Source: Lenisia limosa (lineage: Eukaryota > Breviatea). Taken from it: DNA of 26,935 bases. Every line of letters starts with the position of its first letter. The first letter of the stretch is position 1. Location of the stretch: assembly GCA_001655205.1 (NCBI GenBank), contig LPNZ01010821.1:1-26935 (forward strand), written 5' to 3'. The position numbers were made by a program, and so were the translations under genes. Below, in pieces: positions 8,935 to 19,221 of the stretch. The notes under the pieces were generated by a model. The model was not told where the DNA came from. It did not search any database and saw nothing but the letters and a program-made list of their open reading frames with translations.

Positions 8935-11353
8935 ATGTTTTTGACACGACTAGTTATACTCTTGACGCTTGTCCATTTTGTACGTTTTGTTTATCCGACA
9001 ATTTGAACATGCTTTTCGCACACTCCAACTTACTTGGGCAGATTTTCGGCTATGTTTCTGAGATCATCCATGACCCAGAGTTTGAGAATTCGAATTGGGA
9101 GGTCCGCTACTCACCAAAGGCCATCGACTTCGCCAAAGCAGTGCCAAACAACTTCTCCTGGTTGGTTTGGATTGGTTCTGCGACGTGTGATTCTGCCTCT
9201 CAAATGAGTTCATTGGTTTATATATGGCATTCGTGATTCTTAGTCATTTTCTTATGTTGGTAAATTCTGCTCATGCATATTGTGTAACGTCATTACCTCA
9301 CCAAATTCATGACGAATAATTGCTTACGCTTCAGCTGGTATCCTACTTTTTAGTTTTAAACATAATCTTACCCTGATCATTTCAAAAAAGAAATAGAAGT
9401 AATCAATACGGGTCGCAGAAGAGGCATTTTCTGTACACTCTTTCCATCCTTTCAAATCTGGAATCCAAATAACACATACTATTACCTGATTCAGGCGAAT
9501 CTTTCTGAATGTGCCCAAACCTTTGATTGTACCTCTTGAAAAGGACCTAGATTCCTTATTGCTTTTGGTGTCATTTTTCCCAACACTATTATTGCAGCTT
9601 GACCGTTTTTATTGCTTATTATTGTAGGAGGAATTCTACCTTCATTGCCCTGACACCCGTTCGTAACCAACATATACCAGTGTGGTGTATGAGGGTCTGT
9701 AATGATTCAAAATGAGGCAGTATCTGTTTAATGGTGGCGTATTAAGACTGTTACCAACGTATTTAGGTGGAAGTTGCTGGTCATTTGCTACTCTATCAAC
9801 GTATGCTGATCGCTATGCAATTGCTCAGCAGGTCTACGCGGACAAGTACCAAGAGTGGGCGGCTTTAATGACCTCTTGATAGGGCTTCCCCACTGTCTGA
9901 AAAACCAAATTTATTGACATATATTCTCTATATACCTAGTACCGACCATTAGGAGCCTTTATGTTTGTATCTTCAGTGTCCAAGATAAGGTCTGACCTTC
10001 TTTTCGTATTTTTCCTATCAAAGGGGCCAGACCCCTATCGTCCCGTGAAGATGCTTCAAGGCGCTTTCTCCATTTTGACACAATTAGCGGCGTACCCGGG
10101 TGTCGTTTTATAAGTATGTTGTTCACCAACCTTTAGTAAAAGAAGGTTCCCATCCCTTGTTCTGGCACCCCAGGAGGTTTTGGCTTGTTCAAAGGTGATT
10201 TGGCTATCATACATTTCCAACCTCCATTACCCGTCACGCTACCATTTGTTGTGTTTTTCTGCTATATTATTCTGCTCTTACATTTGAGGTTGGAACTTGC
10301 CATGGTGGCAACTCAATGAAACTCTACAAGTAGGAAAAGGGGGTAATTACTTTTTGCCTCCATCTCAGTATCTTCAGTCAGTATTGTATTCACACTCTTC
10401 AGGTATGGTCACGACTTCGGATATGTTGATGAGTCTTGCAACCAGTATAGAGTAAGATGGTCATTAACATACATTCAGTGTTACTATAGACAACATCGAT
10501 TGTCGGCTTGTGAGTAATAATATCATCAGTTTATGTTTCTAATGAATATTTCTGCAGGCCATAGATCAGAGCTGTGAAGCGATGAACATTTGTTACACTT
10601 GTGAGCTGTCCACTGGCTGTGCTGCACTTGCAAAGGTGGGGGTGGATTCTCGTTTATTCTCAGGCACTTCTCTGTTTCATTTTTTTTAGGACGAATTCAG
10701 GCGATACAAGTGGAGCGAAGTTGCCTCTCTTTCTGGTGCCGAAGAAATGAAGGTGGGGACTGTGTTGGGATGACTTTGGGCTTATGAAGTTTTTGATAAA
10801 CTATTTAGGAGACAGGATATATAATAGCTACAATACACCTTCAATTGAAGATGATTTCACATATTAGGCTGAAATATTCGCACGCGGACCTATCACTTGC
10901 TCAATTCACGCCACTGTGGAGTTCCACACTTTTAAGCCCGTGCCAGGAAATACAGTTTTCAAGTTTTATGAAGACAAGATGGTTTGCAGCATCAAACGCA
11001 GAACAACTGAGAATCGCTCTTCTAATCTTCCAGAGCACGAATCACGTTATTGAAGTTGTTGGATTCGGAACTGATCCCTCAGAAGGGTCATACTGGGAAA
11101 TCAAAAAGTGGGCTTAATAATAGGTCTACTTCTGGATTTTGTCTCACCGTTTTTTTCTTTTTTCTTTTCTTACATTGATTAGCTCCTGGGGTGTCAACTG
11201 GGCTGACAACGGTTTCGCCAAAATCAGCCGCGAGCATGGATACGAGTAAGCCACTTCCGATTGTTTTGATTTTGGTTCAAATATTAGTTTTGGTTTCTTT
11301 ACTTTCTTAGTCTGAATATCTCGGGATGTGTCTACGGAACAGTCGAACTCTAA
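8935..11353 (+). CDS. Cathepsin Z/X-like papain-family cysteine peptidase
   Basis: Secreted or lysosomal C1A peptidase; cathepsin Z is a carboxypeptidase. Exons: 8935-8979, 9042-9160, 9628-9686, 9767-9845, 10137-10194, 10289-10329, 10403-10451, 10558-10635, 10690-10752, 10868-10981, 11034-11107, 11183-11245, 11311-11353; continuous phase gives 294 residues plus stop. The first exon encodes a signal peptide (MFLTRLVILLTLVHF). The mature domain begins near AVPNNFSW. Catalytic residues are visible: Gln69 in RNQHIP, Cys78 in CGSCW, His239 in NHVIEVVGFG, Asn260 in NSWG. The HIP mini-loop before the active-site Cys and the GTCHGGN, YRAIDQSCE and ICYTCE blocks are cathepsin Z features. The propeptide is short, as in cathepsin Z, but lacks a cysteine. 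AATAAA occurs at 11441. The family call is firm; exo- versus endopeptidase activity is inferred. Confidence 0.94.
9161..9627 (+). other. Long cathepsin intron 2, no content recognised
   Basis: A 467-bp intron, several times longer than its neighbours. Splicing 9160 to 9628 rebuilds the conserved WRN motif before NQHIP, so no exon is missing. I see no repeat or gene inside it. Confidence 0.7.
9882..9957. mobile_element. MITE, diverged copy in cathepsin intron 4
   Basis: Begins after TA with GGGCTTCCCCACTGTC, matching the 17532 copy end nearly base for base, and ends near ACCGACCATTAGGAGCC before TTTA. The interior is shorter and AT-rich, so it is decayed or internally deleted. Confidence 0.65.
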
Positions 11354-11642
11354 TACATGGTTAATTTGTGATGAATTGGATTCGCCACAATTGCAATGAG
11401 CCAATATTGAAGATCATCGGCTGTCACCGCCAGTCATTGAAATAAACTGATAACAGGTCATTACTTGTCTCCTTTTAGAAACCCAGTTGAAGCAGGACCG
11501 AGAAGTGATCAAGTGGCCTTTTGAAATAAATACGATATATGATATGAACTAAAACAATGAAATCAGAGGCTCCTACCGCAGCTATCCCATGAAGCCGACA
11601 TTCTGGAACATAAGATGAGACCAGGCTCAAAACAGAGTCTTT

Positions 11643-13824
11643 TCAAAAGCCCACTTTTTTGCCTAGTGCCGGGATACTTGCTTCAGCTTCTTCGACTGTG
11701 ATACCAGTGATATCCTTGAACAGTTCGCTAGGCACTAAGGGGGTGAATAGGATCATAGAGTTCACAATATAACTGGGGGGGAAAACAAGGGAAACAGTAA
11801 TGAAGTAAAGGAGTGTAAAGGAGTGTGTGGGAGAGGGGGGTAAGTATCGAAACTTTATGTAGAGATAATAAAGAATTTTGGAACATGAGCCTCCACGTCC
11901 CATCATGGGTGACGTCCCGAGGACTTGTCAAAAAAATTCCAAAATGCCAAAATCTATCATCTTATCATCTTATAAATACATTCTTCAAAAACACACAAGG
12001 ACGTCGTAAGGACGAGTGTCTCACCACCTCCAACCACACAGCCACTTTTTTTAACCACCTTCTTGTTCACTTTTACAGACAATTAAACTCCCTTTTGTTT
12101 ATTTTTGCTTGCATGTGATCAATACACCAGGATAAACCAGTGATAAATGATAAAAAGTGACAACGAAATAGTCCCCCAAGCAACAATGGTCACTAAAAGA
12201 CTGAGGGAGTATCCATTGGAACCGTTTGTTAAATCATTTTAGGGCGTGGGCGGAAAAGTGGGACGTGGATCTACGTCCCAAAGTACCAAAACCCCATATT
12301 TTTTTTTTTTGCCAAATTCTCTAATGATTCATCGATATTCTCGCTTTCAAAAAAGTATAACCCACCAAGAGTGACGTTCATAGAGAAGGAGTCAGAAGAC
12401 CACGATTCTACACCATCTTTGTCAGCTGTGGGGCCTCTGAAGTGTCAGTTGTATCATAAAACATCGTGAGAGATTGGGTGTACCGTGAGTTCATTCACAT
12501 TGGCAAACAGTGCACCCTTTGCCTACGTGGGGGCAAACATTGACGAAAGCTGAGACGATGCCCTTGAGGGCTTCTTCTTCCGGCGTAAAGTGGACATGTA
12601 GCCTGAATCAATTAGGTGGAAACCCCTCAAGCTCTCTAGAAGCTTTTGCTACCCATATAGCGATGATAAATACAATTAGGTAGTAGTAAATTATCTTTAA
12701 CCACAGTTCAATTGAGCATCGTTGATTTGCCCCCCCCCCCNNNNNNNNNNNNNNNNNNNNNNNNNNNNNNNNNNNNNNNNNNNNNNNNNNNNNNNNNNNN
12801 NNNNNNNNNNNNNNNNNNNNNNNNNNNNNNNNNNNNNNNNNNNNNNNNNNNNNNNNNNNNNNNNNNNNNNNNNNNNNNNNNNNNNNNNNNNNNNNNNNNN
12901 NNNNNNNNNNNNNNNNNNNNNNNNNNNNNNNNNNNNNNNNNNNNNNNNNNNNNNNNNNNNNNNNNNNNNNNNNNNNNNNNNNNTGAAACCCTCCCCCACG
13001 TGACGCAGTCGCCATCAAAGAAGGCGTAATTGGCAACACGGTGTCCCTCATTCATCACCACATCGCCTTCGTCACAACGCATTTCGTACGATAGGTTCCA
13101 CTCTAAAGAGAATAAATAACTCATGTACATTAGGAATCGTTCTAAATAGAGTTGAAAGAAGAGAGGTACACTCTCCTTACAATTTCCAGATTGTCAGACA
13201 TAATCTCAACACTGTCAAACCTTTAGCGCCCATAAGGTCCAAAATGGCGTTATACTCATCAGAAGACACGACTTCCTCAATCATTGTCATGACACGCGAC
13301 GATAGCCGGGGCTTCAGCTCCTCTGTAGCGTGAAGGAGGTAACCAGTAGAGCTCTTCAAATAATGGATTTGCTGTTTTTGTTCTTGTCGCTTGTTGTACA
13401 GTTTTGGAGTTTTGTTTTAGAATTATCTTAATGTGGTTTCTTGGATTATGTTTCATACCCCCCCCCCCCANNNNNNNNNNNNNNNNNNNNNNNNNNNNNN
13501 NNNNNNNNNNNNNNNNNNNNNNNNNNNNNNNNNNNNNNNNNNNNNNNNNNNCCACGAACTGACACCTTGCTCCCCTCCTATGATGGTCATTCAAGGATCA
13601 TCACAAAACACATGCTTCAAAGAGACAAAAAAAAAAAAAATCATTTGAAAACCACCTTGAAACCCCCCAAGATATTCCTGGCTGCTATCAAGATAACAGT
13701 TCCTATTGTATTGATAGCTCGCTAACCAACCCACCCCAATTCCATAATCGGCTGGTTTTGGTGTAACCCGTTCTTCAAAGAGAGGGCTTCTTAGCTGAAG
13801 ACTGGCACCTGGCAAATGGCCGTT
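11643..13824 (-). CDS. Unrecognised multi-exon gene, broken by two gaps
   Basis: Candidate exons: 13824-13735, 13322-13221, 13102-13000, then gap 12741-12983, then 12602-12527, 12436-12366, 11734-11643 (stop TGA). Exons 13322 and 13102 join in phase, giving IEEVVSSDEYNAILDLMGAK followed by EWNLSYEMRCDEGDVVMNEG and NYAFFDGDC. The EGDVV..EG....Y.FFDGDC pattern faintly resembles a cyclic-nucleotide-binding beta-roll, but I would not assign it. The three last exons stay in phase if the 12602 exon reads YMSTLRRKKKPSRASSQLSS; another frame there reads HFTPEEEALKGIVSAFVNVC and looks equally protein-like but fails to join. The C-terminus would be EEAEASIPALGKKVGF. The start, the exon around 13555-13590 and the gap contents are unknown. 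No function is proposed. Confidence 0.45.
12259..12280. repeat. 22-bp near-perfect palindrome
   Basis: TGGGACGT and ACGTCCCA arms around GGATCT, with one mismatched pair. It lies in a putative intron of the unrecognised gene. A related block CCACGTCCCA recurs near 11892 followed by GACGTCCC. Confidence 0.6.
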
Positions 13825-14589
13825 CTGAGTGGTAAATAAACTTCTTTATGGAAAACCAGTCAACTTCCTATATTCATGTTCTGAAACCTTTTCGAAGTTC
13901 ACAACAACAAAACATGGCATTGGATAGAAAATAGAAAAGAATAGAGGTTATGCGAAAAAAAAACTTGCTCCCGTAAACTTTGTCGGAAGTAAAAACTTTC
14001 TGCTTCCGAAGGCTTCCGGCATGGAAAGTCTCTGAAAAGCTGATTTTGAAAACAAGTTTTTATTTGGCAACTTTCTCCTACTCGGATTGTCCTCGGATGT
14101 ATTAGAGTTGTCCCTTCTTCTCCTCCATTTCCCTTCCAATAATCAATATTTGTTACTGGATATCAAATATCAAATATATATAAGTTGTGAGTTATATGTG
14201 GTATAATAAACCTAATTTGTCCTTACAAGAGCCACGTTGAGTTTTTCACAAGGCAGCAGTCTCTTTCTTCAGCAAAAAATATCGTCATTGACATTAGAAT
14301 ATTACAATAACGGGATTTAGAAGCAGTAAAAAGAGAAGTGACAACGACATTCGCATCTCCAACTCAACAAGTGTTCTTCCTCTGTCAAAATATCTACTCT
14401 CCTCTTCTAACAAGTCTTTATTCGCGGAAAATTAATTCTCATCTTGTATCCAGGAAATGAATGTGTATAAATGGTCCAGAGTTGGGGAGGAAATTTTCGC
14501 ATAACCTAAACTCAAAAACCAGCCAGAAAACTTTCCAAAATAAAACTTGCACAAATTCACGGGAAAAAGTAATAATATAAGATAAACTG
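13825..14589. other. Intergenic stretch between two minus-strand genes
   Basis: AT-rich, with ATATCAAATATCAAATATAT-type low complexity around 14160. A minus-strand open stretch at 13948-14139 has no recognisable domain and unconvincing composition. It should hold the promoter and perhaps first exon of the gene to its left, but I cannot place either. Confidence 0.5.
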
Positions 14590-16896
14590 TTATCGATCAA
14601 TCTGAGCATAGAGCATGGAATATATATGATATATACTAAATAGTACGATGAGTAATATGCTTGTGTACAATGCTATAAACCAAGCGGTGCATATTGTAGA
14701 AAATAAATATTGGAGCCTCTCACAGACCTCAGCCGGTGTTTTTGTAATGTCATCACTCTGACCAAGAACGCCAGACTCGGAAATACTAAAGTCGGTGCGG
14801 AGCTGGGGGGAGGGGGTGAAAAAAAAAGCTGGATGGACAAACTAATGACTCACACCTCTCTTTCATCACATAGACATCTAATGTTATAGTCGAAGCTCCG
14901 GACATCATTCAAAATCTCCGGACACATCAAAACTCCCGGACAGCTTGAATTTTCCTATAAAAGTACTTTCAACTTCATTTTCATGTTACTTTCGAAAGTA
15001 ATTTCAGTCATAATCACAGGTTTGAATGCGGTTTTTACATATTCTTGGCTCAAACCCAACTTAAGTTACTTGGCTACCCGTTTGCGGCCCTTAAACTGCC
15101 AAAAATAACCAAAACCGTTACAATCGGCCACATTCAAGGAATAAATCCAACTATCCGGGAAAGTTTGACCTTGTAGAAAGCACCATTTTGAACATTTTTC
15201 TCTCAAAATTCACCATTACATAGCCAAAGCAAGGGGGAATCCATNNNNNNNNNNCCGGGAGACCATATTCACGGATTTTTGACACTTGCTCAAAATTGAA
15301 ATAAAAAGTTGGGGAACATTAAGAGGTCGTTTTCTCTATATATCTGTCGAACCAGTTTTGTATTAAACACTACCGTTGACCCATACAAGGGGTCAACTTC
15401 AAGCTGTCCTGGGAGTTTTGATGTGTCCGGTGAATTTTGAATGCTGTCCGGAGCTTTGAGGACCCACATATATGTTATCATGTGATAGTATACAGATTCT
15501 CAAATAATACGCTACTAAAAAAAAAAAACAGTGCATACCCTGGAGTGGAGGCGTATTTCAATCTTTTCGGGAGCGGAGGCAGCAGTCAAAATAGATCCTG
15601 CATCAATACGGGGATCTAAATTGGTAATCATTTGATCCAGATTGAAATGAAAAAGATTCAACACGTCTATGACAAATGACAAGACCTCCCACCGTCTTGA
15701 ATAACAAAATAGTTCTGGGGGTCCGCTGAGAGGGATTCGGAACTGTTTTCAGCTGCAACATTTTGGCCCTTGAAGGCAACAGTGGCAGCAAAGGGGGCGA
15801 AAGCTGCATGATCATGGATTAAGTCTCTTGACGGACCGAAAAACCAAGAAACAGAATTTCTGGCACATACTCAATCGATATTTTAACCAACTTATGATAC
15901 TCATTTTTCAAGTGTTTGAAAGCATACGCTCGTCCCCACCTTTAAAGTTCAGAGCAACAGGGCCAGATACGGGAACACATGCGACGCCATCAAAAAGAGA
16001 CTACAGGTGTGAGCATTATAAGTATAAATGGAGAAAATACCTTTTGAAATTAATCAATATGATGCTCGAAAAAGAGTACCAATGCATTATTTAATATAGA
16101 GCGTCACTTCGGTTTGAAAAAAGACTGAAAATCTCGATAAATCCTAGAAAACTATCGATATTTTACCGGTATTTTTTGAACAGAAGTGAAACCCTAATTT
16201 CATGGACCAAAAGGTATCTTTATTCAAAAAGACTACAGAACGTACCTTGGCCATGGGCAACGCAGTTGCCATTGACGAGTCCTTTCCGGCGGTAACAAAG
16301 AGGGATACTTCGCTGGCATCAAGTTTGCGCTTGTTGATGGATGCCTCCACTTCCACCTGGAACGTGAGAAACCCATGCGAAAATAGTGTTTGGCTTTTCC
16401 TTTAGAAAAAATTGGATGTACATTTCCCCCCCAAAAAAATACTCCCATTCCGCAAACCGATTTTTTTGTTTTCTTTGCGAAATAATTATCGAAGAACACC
16501 CGGAGAGGGGTAGAAAAGCCGATCACCGCAGGGTCCGCTGCCAGATCATCTTCTTCCCCAACCAGAAGAGGAATGCAGTGGGGGACGTCTCCTTCGAAAA
16601 TACTGCAGATGCGTAAGTAAATATTTTAAATAGCAGTGTTGGAAGAGTTGAAGTGGTTGGAGGCCCTCTTACTCTTTGGTAAAGGAGATAATAACATCGT
16701 CTTCGCTGTGACCAGGAAGTACCGCCTCAGAACAGATTTTCTTGAACTCAGCAAGTGTCAAGCCCTCCGACACCTCAATATCCTGGGTTGCGGTTGGAGA
16801 TTCAACAAAAACCTTCATTGTTGCCTCTTTCAATTGACCTTTTTCTTCTGTAGTTTCTTCTTCTCGTTCACTTTTCTTCTTACAACATTTAAACAT
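14590..16896 (-). CDS. Unrecognised protein with lipidation-like N-terminus, ubiquitin-like domain and possible C-terminal membrane segment
   Basis: Exons: 16896-16673, 16602-16527, 16356-16246, 16000-15940, 15803-15693, 15615-15539, 14802-14590; phase is continuous, giving 290 residues. The start MFKCCKKKSEREEE has a Cys pair and basic cluster, typical of palmitoylated membrane anchors. Residues about 27-75 (MKVFVESPTATQDIEVSEGL, then TLAEFKKIC) have the strand-turn-strand-helix pattern of a ubiquitin-like beta-grasp. The middle part is beta-rich and not recognised. The last exon, if read to its TAA, ends in a hydrophobic segment (YLFSTICTAWFIALYTSILL). A good donor site (GTGAGA at 14723) just before that segment means it might instead be intron, with the gene continuing. 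A MITE and a larger inverted-repeat element interrupt its introns. Function unknown. Confidence 0.65.
14891..15459. mobile_element. ~570-bp non-autonomous DNA transposon with ~58-bp terminal inverted repeats
   Basis: The left end (14893-14950) reads AAGCTCCGGACATCATTCAA, then CTCCGGACACATCAAAACTC, then CCGGACAGCTTGAA. The right end (15398-15457) is its reverse complement with a few differences. The interior has no coding potential, contains a GTTGACCC/GGGTCAAC hairpin (15375-15397) and a 10-N gap at 15245-15254. I could not find a convincing target-site duplication. It fills most of the intron 15538-14803. Confidence 0.85.
16099..16194. mobile_element. MITE, full 96-bp copy
   Basis: Flanked by TA at 16097-16098 and 16195-16196. 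Ends GAGCGTCACTTCGGTTT and AACAGAAGTGAAACCC are imperfect inverted repeats; the interior has AAAAAAGACTGAAAATCTCG and ACTATCGATATTTTACCGGT. It lies in the intron between exons 16356-16246 and 16000-15940. Confidence 0.85.
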
Positions 16897-17150
16897 CGGC
16901 TTTGTAGGAAATTTTAATATTTTTTAAAAAAGTCAAAATATACTAGGGGTGCTACGTGTTGGGTGAGTTCCACATGCCTTAAGCCTTGGCCCTTGTTGGG
17001 TAAACAAATGCTGAAATCAAAACAACGAAAAAATAAAAGAGAGCAAGAAAGAAGACCCATGTCAACCCCAAAATGTAGTTTGCTTTAGTAAATAGACATC
17101 ACATAACGAAGACAAGAGAACAAGAAAATACCTAAATGAGCCACGCAGCT

Positions 17151-19221
17151 CTACTCGAAACCAGGAATGAGATTCACCACAAAAATGCCTCCTCCGAACA
17201 TAAACGCAGTCACGATGAGGGACCGGATTGACAGGAAGGAGTTGCCGGAGATTCCGTGACCCGAAGTGCAACCGCCACCAATGCGTGCACCGAAGATGAT
17301 CATGAAACCGCCAAGAATAAGCTGCCATACGTCCCTGATGACTGTTAGAAAAAGCCACTGCGCAAACACGAATGATGTTTATAATAGAGCAAATTGTAAA
17401 AGGGGATACGAACCTGGGGTGATGGATAGAGCCTTCGCTGTCGGAGGCGGTGGAGGAGATGAACGCGCCAGCAATGGTGAAGATGACGTAGAGGAACTGA
17501 TGTGTGAATACACTTCATGCTGACACAAGTAGGGCTTCCCTACAGTCCGAAAAACCTCGTAAAAAGCTCGTTATTTACCGAGAATTTATCAAGGAATTCA
17601 GTCTTTTTTGGGACCGTAGGGAAGCCCTATTTACAAGTTCCCCCCATACCTGCCACCAATTGCCCATGCCGCTCATAAAACGACCATAGAGAGGGGGGTT
17701 GAGCAGGTTGCCTTCAGGAAGTATGCGACCAACAGTGTTGGCAATGAGGGTTGAGAATGATGATGAGCAGCCGATTGTATCGTGGCAGAAGAGCATGCAT
17801 GGAATCTGAACCGATTAGTAAGGCGCAATAATTTGGCAATTAGTTGAAAAGAACGCTCAACTGATTGAAGAGGAAAAGCGGTGCTTATCTCTTATAAATC
17901 ATCATAATAATAAAAGGGTTGTGTTGTACCAACCTGGAGGGAGCCGATAATGGCACCGCAGATGACGGGGTGCCAGATCTTCTTGTCCATGAAAGTGCCG
18001 TGCTCGCTGTCAACATCGTCAAGCTCTTCCTTGTAAGGGGCGAGGTAAACAATGGTACCGACCACGGCGGCGTAGCAGATGGCGAAGGGGACGGCTACGG
18101 CAGGGTAGGGAAGGCCAGCCAGCTATTTTGGTCAGTAGGAACGTAAGATTAGTGATTGACTTGCAGCAGCCCCCTTACGATATCGAAAGTTGGGAACTTC
18201 TTGAGCCAGGCTGGGCAGCCGCTCTTGACAAACTTCATAATGGGCTTCTCGAACAATCCATAGACGTATGATGCAACGAGTCCAGCTCCGATTGACCACC
18301 ATGCTGAGTGAACGCCCGCACCAACTTGAGAGAAAATAGTTCCTAGGGGTGTTATTGAGGAATACTTTTTCTTGACTACAGTAGAAAGACTGACGGTAAC
18401 ATGTCGAAAAGGTCAAATTAAGACTAGAACCCGAGGAACGTTAATAAACCCATTAAAACGGAAAGTGCTGATCAATAAACAAAAAAAATAGAAGCAGGAA
18501 AGCAAAAGAGAGAAAGAATGTTCAATAATCGGAGGGTTGCAACTAAACACACACACGCAGTCAATGGGGGAAGACTATCTTATGATAAATCTACAAAACT
18601 TGTAAAAAAAAAACCCATAGTGAATAAAAAGGCAAGATTTACTCCAAAACAGGAGGAATGAATCAATAATCCAAATGCAGTCATATTTCGGAGGGTTGCA
18701 TCCAAAGCAGCTTGATCTCAAGCCTGGCCACGGGAACACCCTTTTCCGTCGGGAAACAACAATATTCAAATAACATATTATTAACGTTCTAAAATGCCAA
18801 TAAACCAACCTGGGCAACCGCCGCAGACTCCCATTCCACCGCCAAGAATGAAGCCTCCGAGCATTGAAGGGAAGATGCCGCGAGGAGGAGTTAAGTCACC
18901 GGCTCGTGGAATACAGACGTGAGACGGTTTACCAAAGAGGTTAAAGAGCGACATCCAGACGAGGGAGACAGCAACGGCTGATAAGAAGACTTGAAGCATC
19001 ACGTTCTTGCTGAAGGTGAATTGATCGATGATAACACGAGGGTCTGATACTCTAGCCTTATCAAGCGCAATTCCAAAGCAAAGGCCCATCAGAATGGCAA
19101 TTATCACCACAACGACTGGTGAAAACTTCTTCCTTTCATCTTTGATGTTGTGAGCAAGGAAAGGGCAGTTAGGGGAGTCCTTAATTGGCACAATAGCCGA
19201 CTTGTCGTGAATATCGGACAT
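17151..19221 (-). CDS. YeeE/YedE-family (TsuA-like) thiosulfate/sulfur transport channel
   Basis: Integral membrane protein; bacterial relatives take up thiosulfate through conserved cysteines. Exons: 19221-18810, 18342-18179, 18122-17934, 17805-17650, 17496-17410, 17357-17151; continuous phase gives 404 residues. The exon-5 donor is taken as GTATCC (17409), because the more obvious GTTCGT would break the frame. Two family repeats are seen: GMGVCGGCPG (Cys133, Cys136) in the first half and GGGCTSGHGISG (Cys366) in the second, with FCHDTIGCSS (Cys262, Cys268) between. About nine hydrophobic helices are visible, and the N-terminus (MSDIHDKSAIVPIKDS) has no cleavable signal. Length fits the fused two-repeat form. 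It diverges from the SET/MYND gene across 274 bp. Bacterial origin with later introns is an inference from family distribution. Confidence 0.93.
17532..17627. mobile_element. MITE, best-preserved 96-bp copy, in YeeE/YedE intron 4
   Basis: TA target duplication at 17530-17531 and 17628-17629. Ends GGGCTTCCCTACAGTCC and GGACCGTAGGGAAGCCC are inverted with a single mismatch. Interior has TTATTTACCGAGAATTTATC and GGAATTCAGTCTTTTTTG. No coding capacity. The intron is 153 bp; without the element and one TA it would be 55 bp, the usual size here. Confidence 0.93.
18343..18809 (-). other. Long YeeE/YedE intron 1, no content recognised
   Basis: A 467-bp intron with short A runs and an ACACACACACGC microsatellite near 18548. 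Joining 18810 to 18342 rebuilds GCPGTIFSQVGAG, so no exon is missing. Confidence 0.7.

Noticed and set aside
10026-10118. Open segment in cathepsin intron 4 reading GPDPYRPVKMLQGAFS
   Set aside because: It looks coding but meets a stop at TTATAA and has no in-phase link; splicing 9845 to 10137 rebuilds the family motif KRRFPSLVLAPQEVLACS without it.
13948-14139. Minus-strand open stretch beginning MEGKWRRRRDNSNTS
   Set aside because: No domain, no neighbouring exon in phase, and it contains a small CCGGAAGCC hairpin; could be a missed first exon but is not supported.
18575-18817. Minus-strand open stretch in YeeE/YedE intron 1
   Set aside because: Reading through the donor at 18809 would destroy the conserved GCPG-TIFSQVGAG junction.
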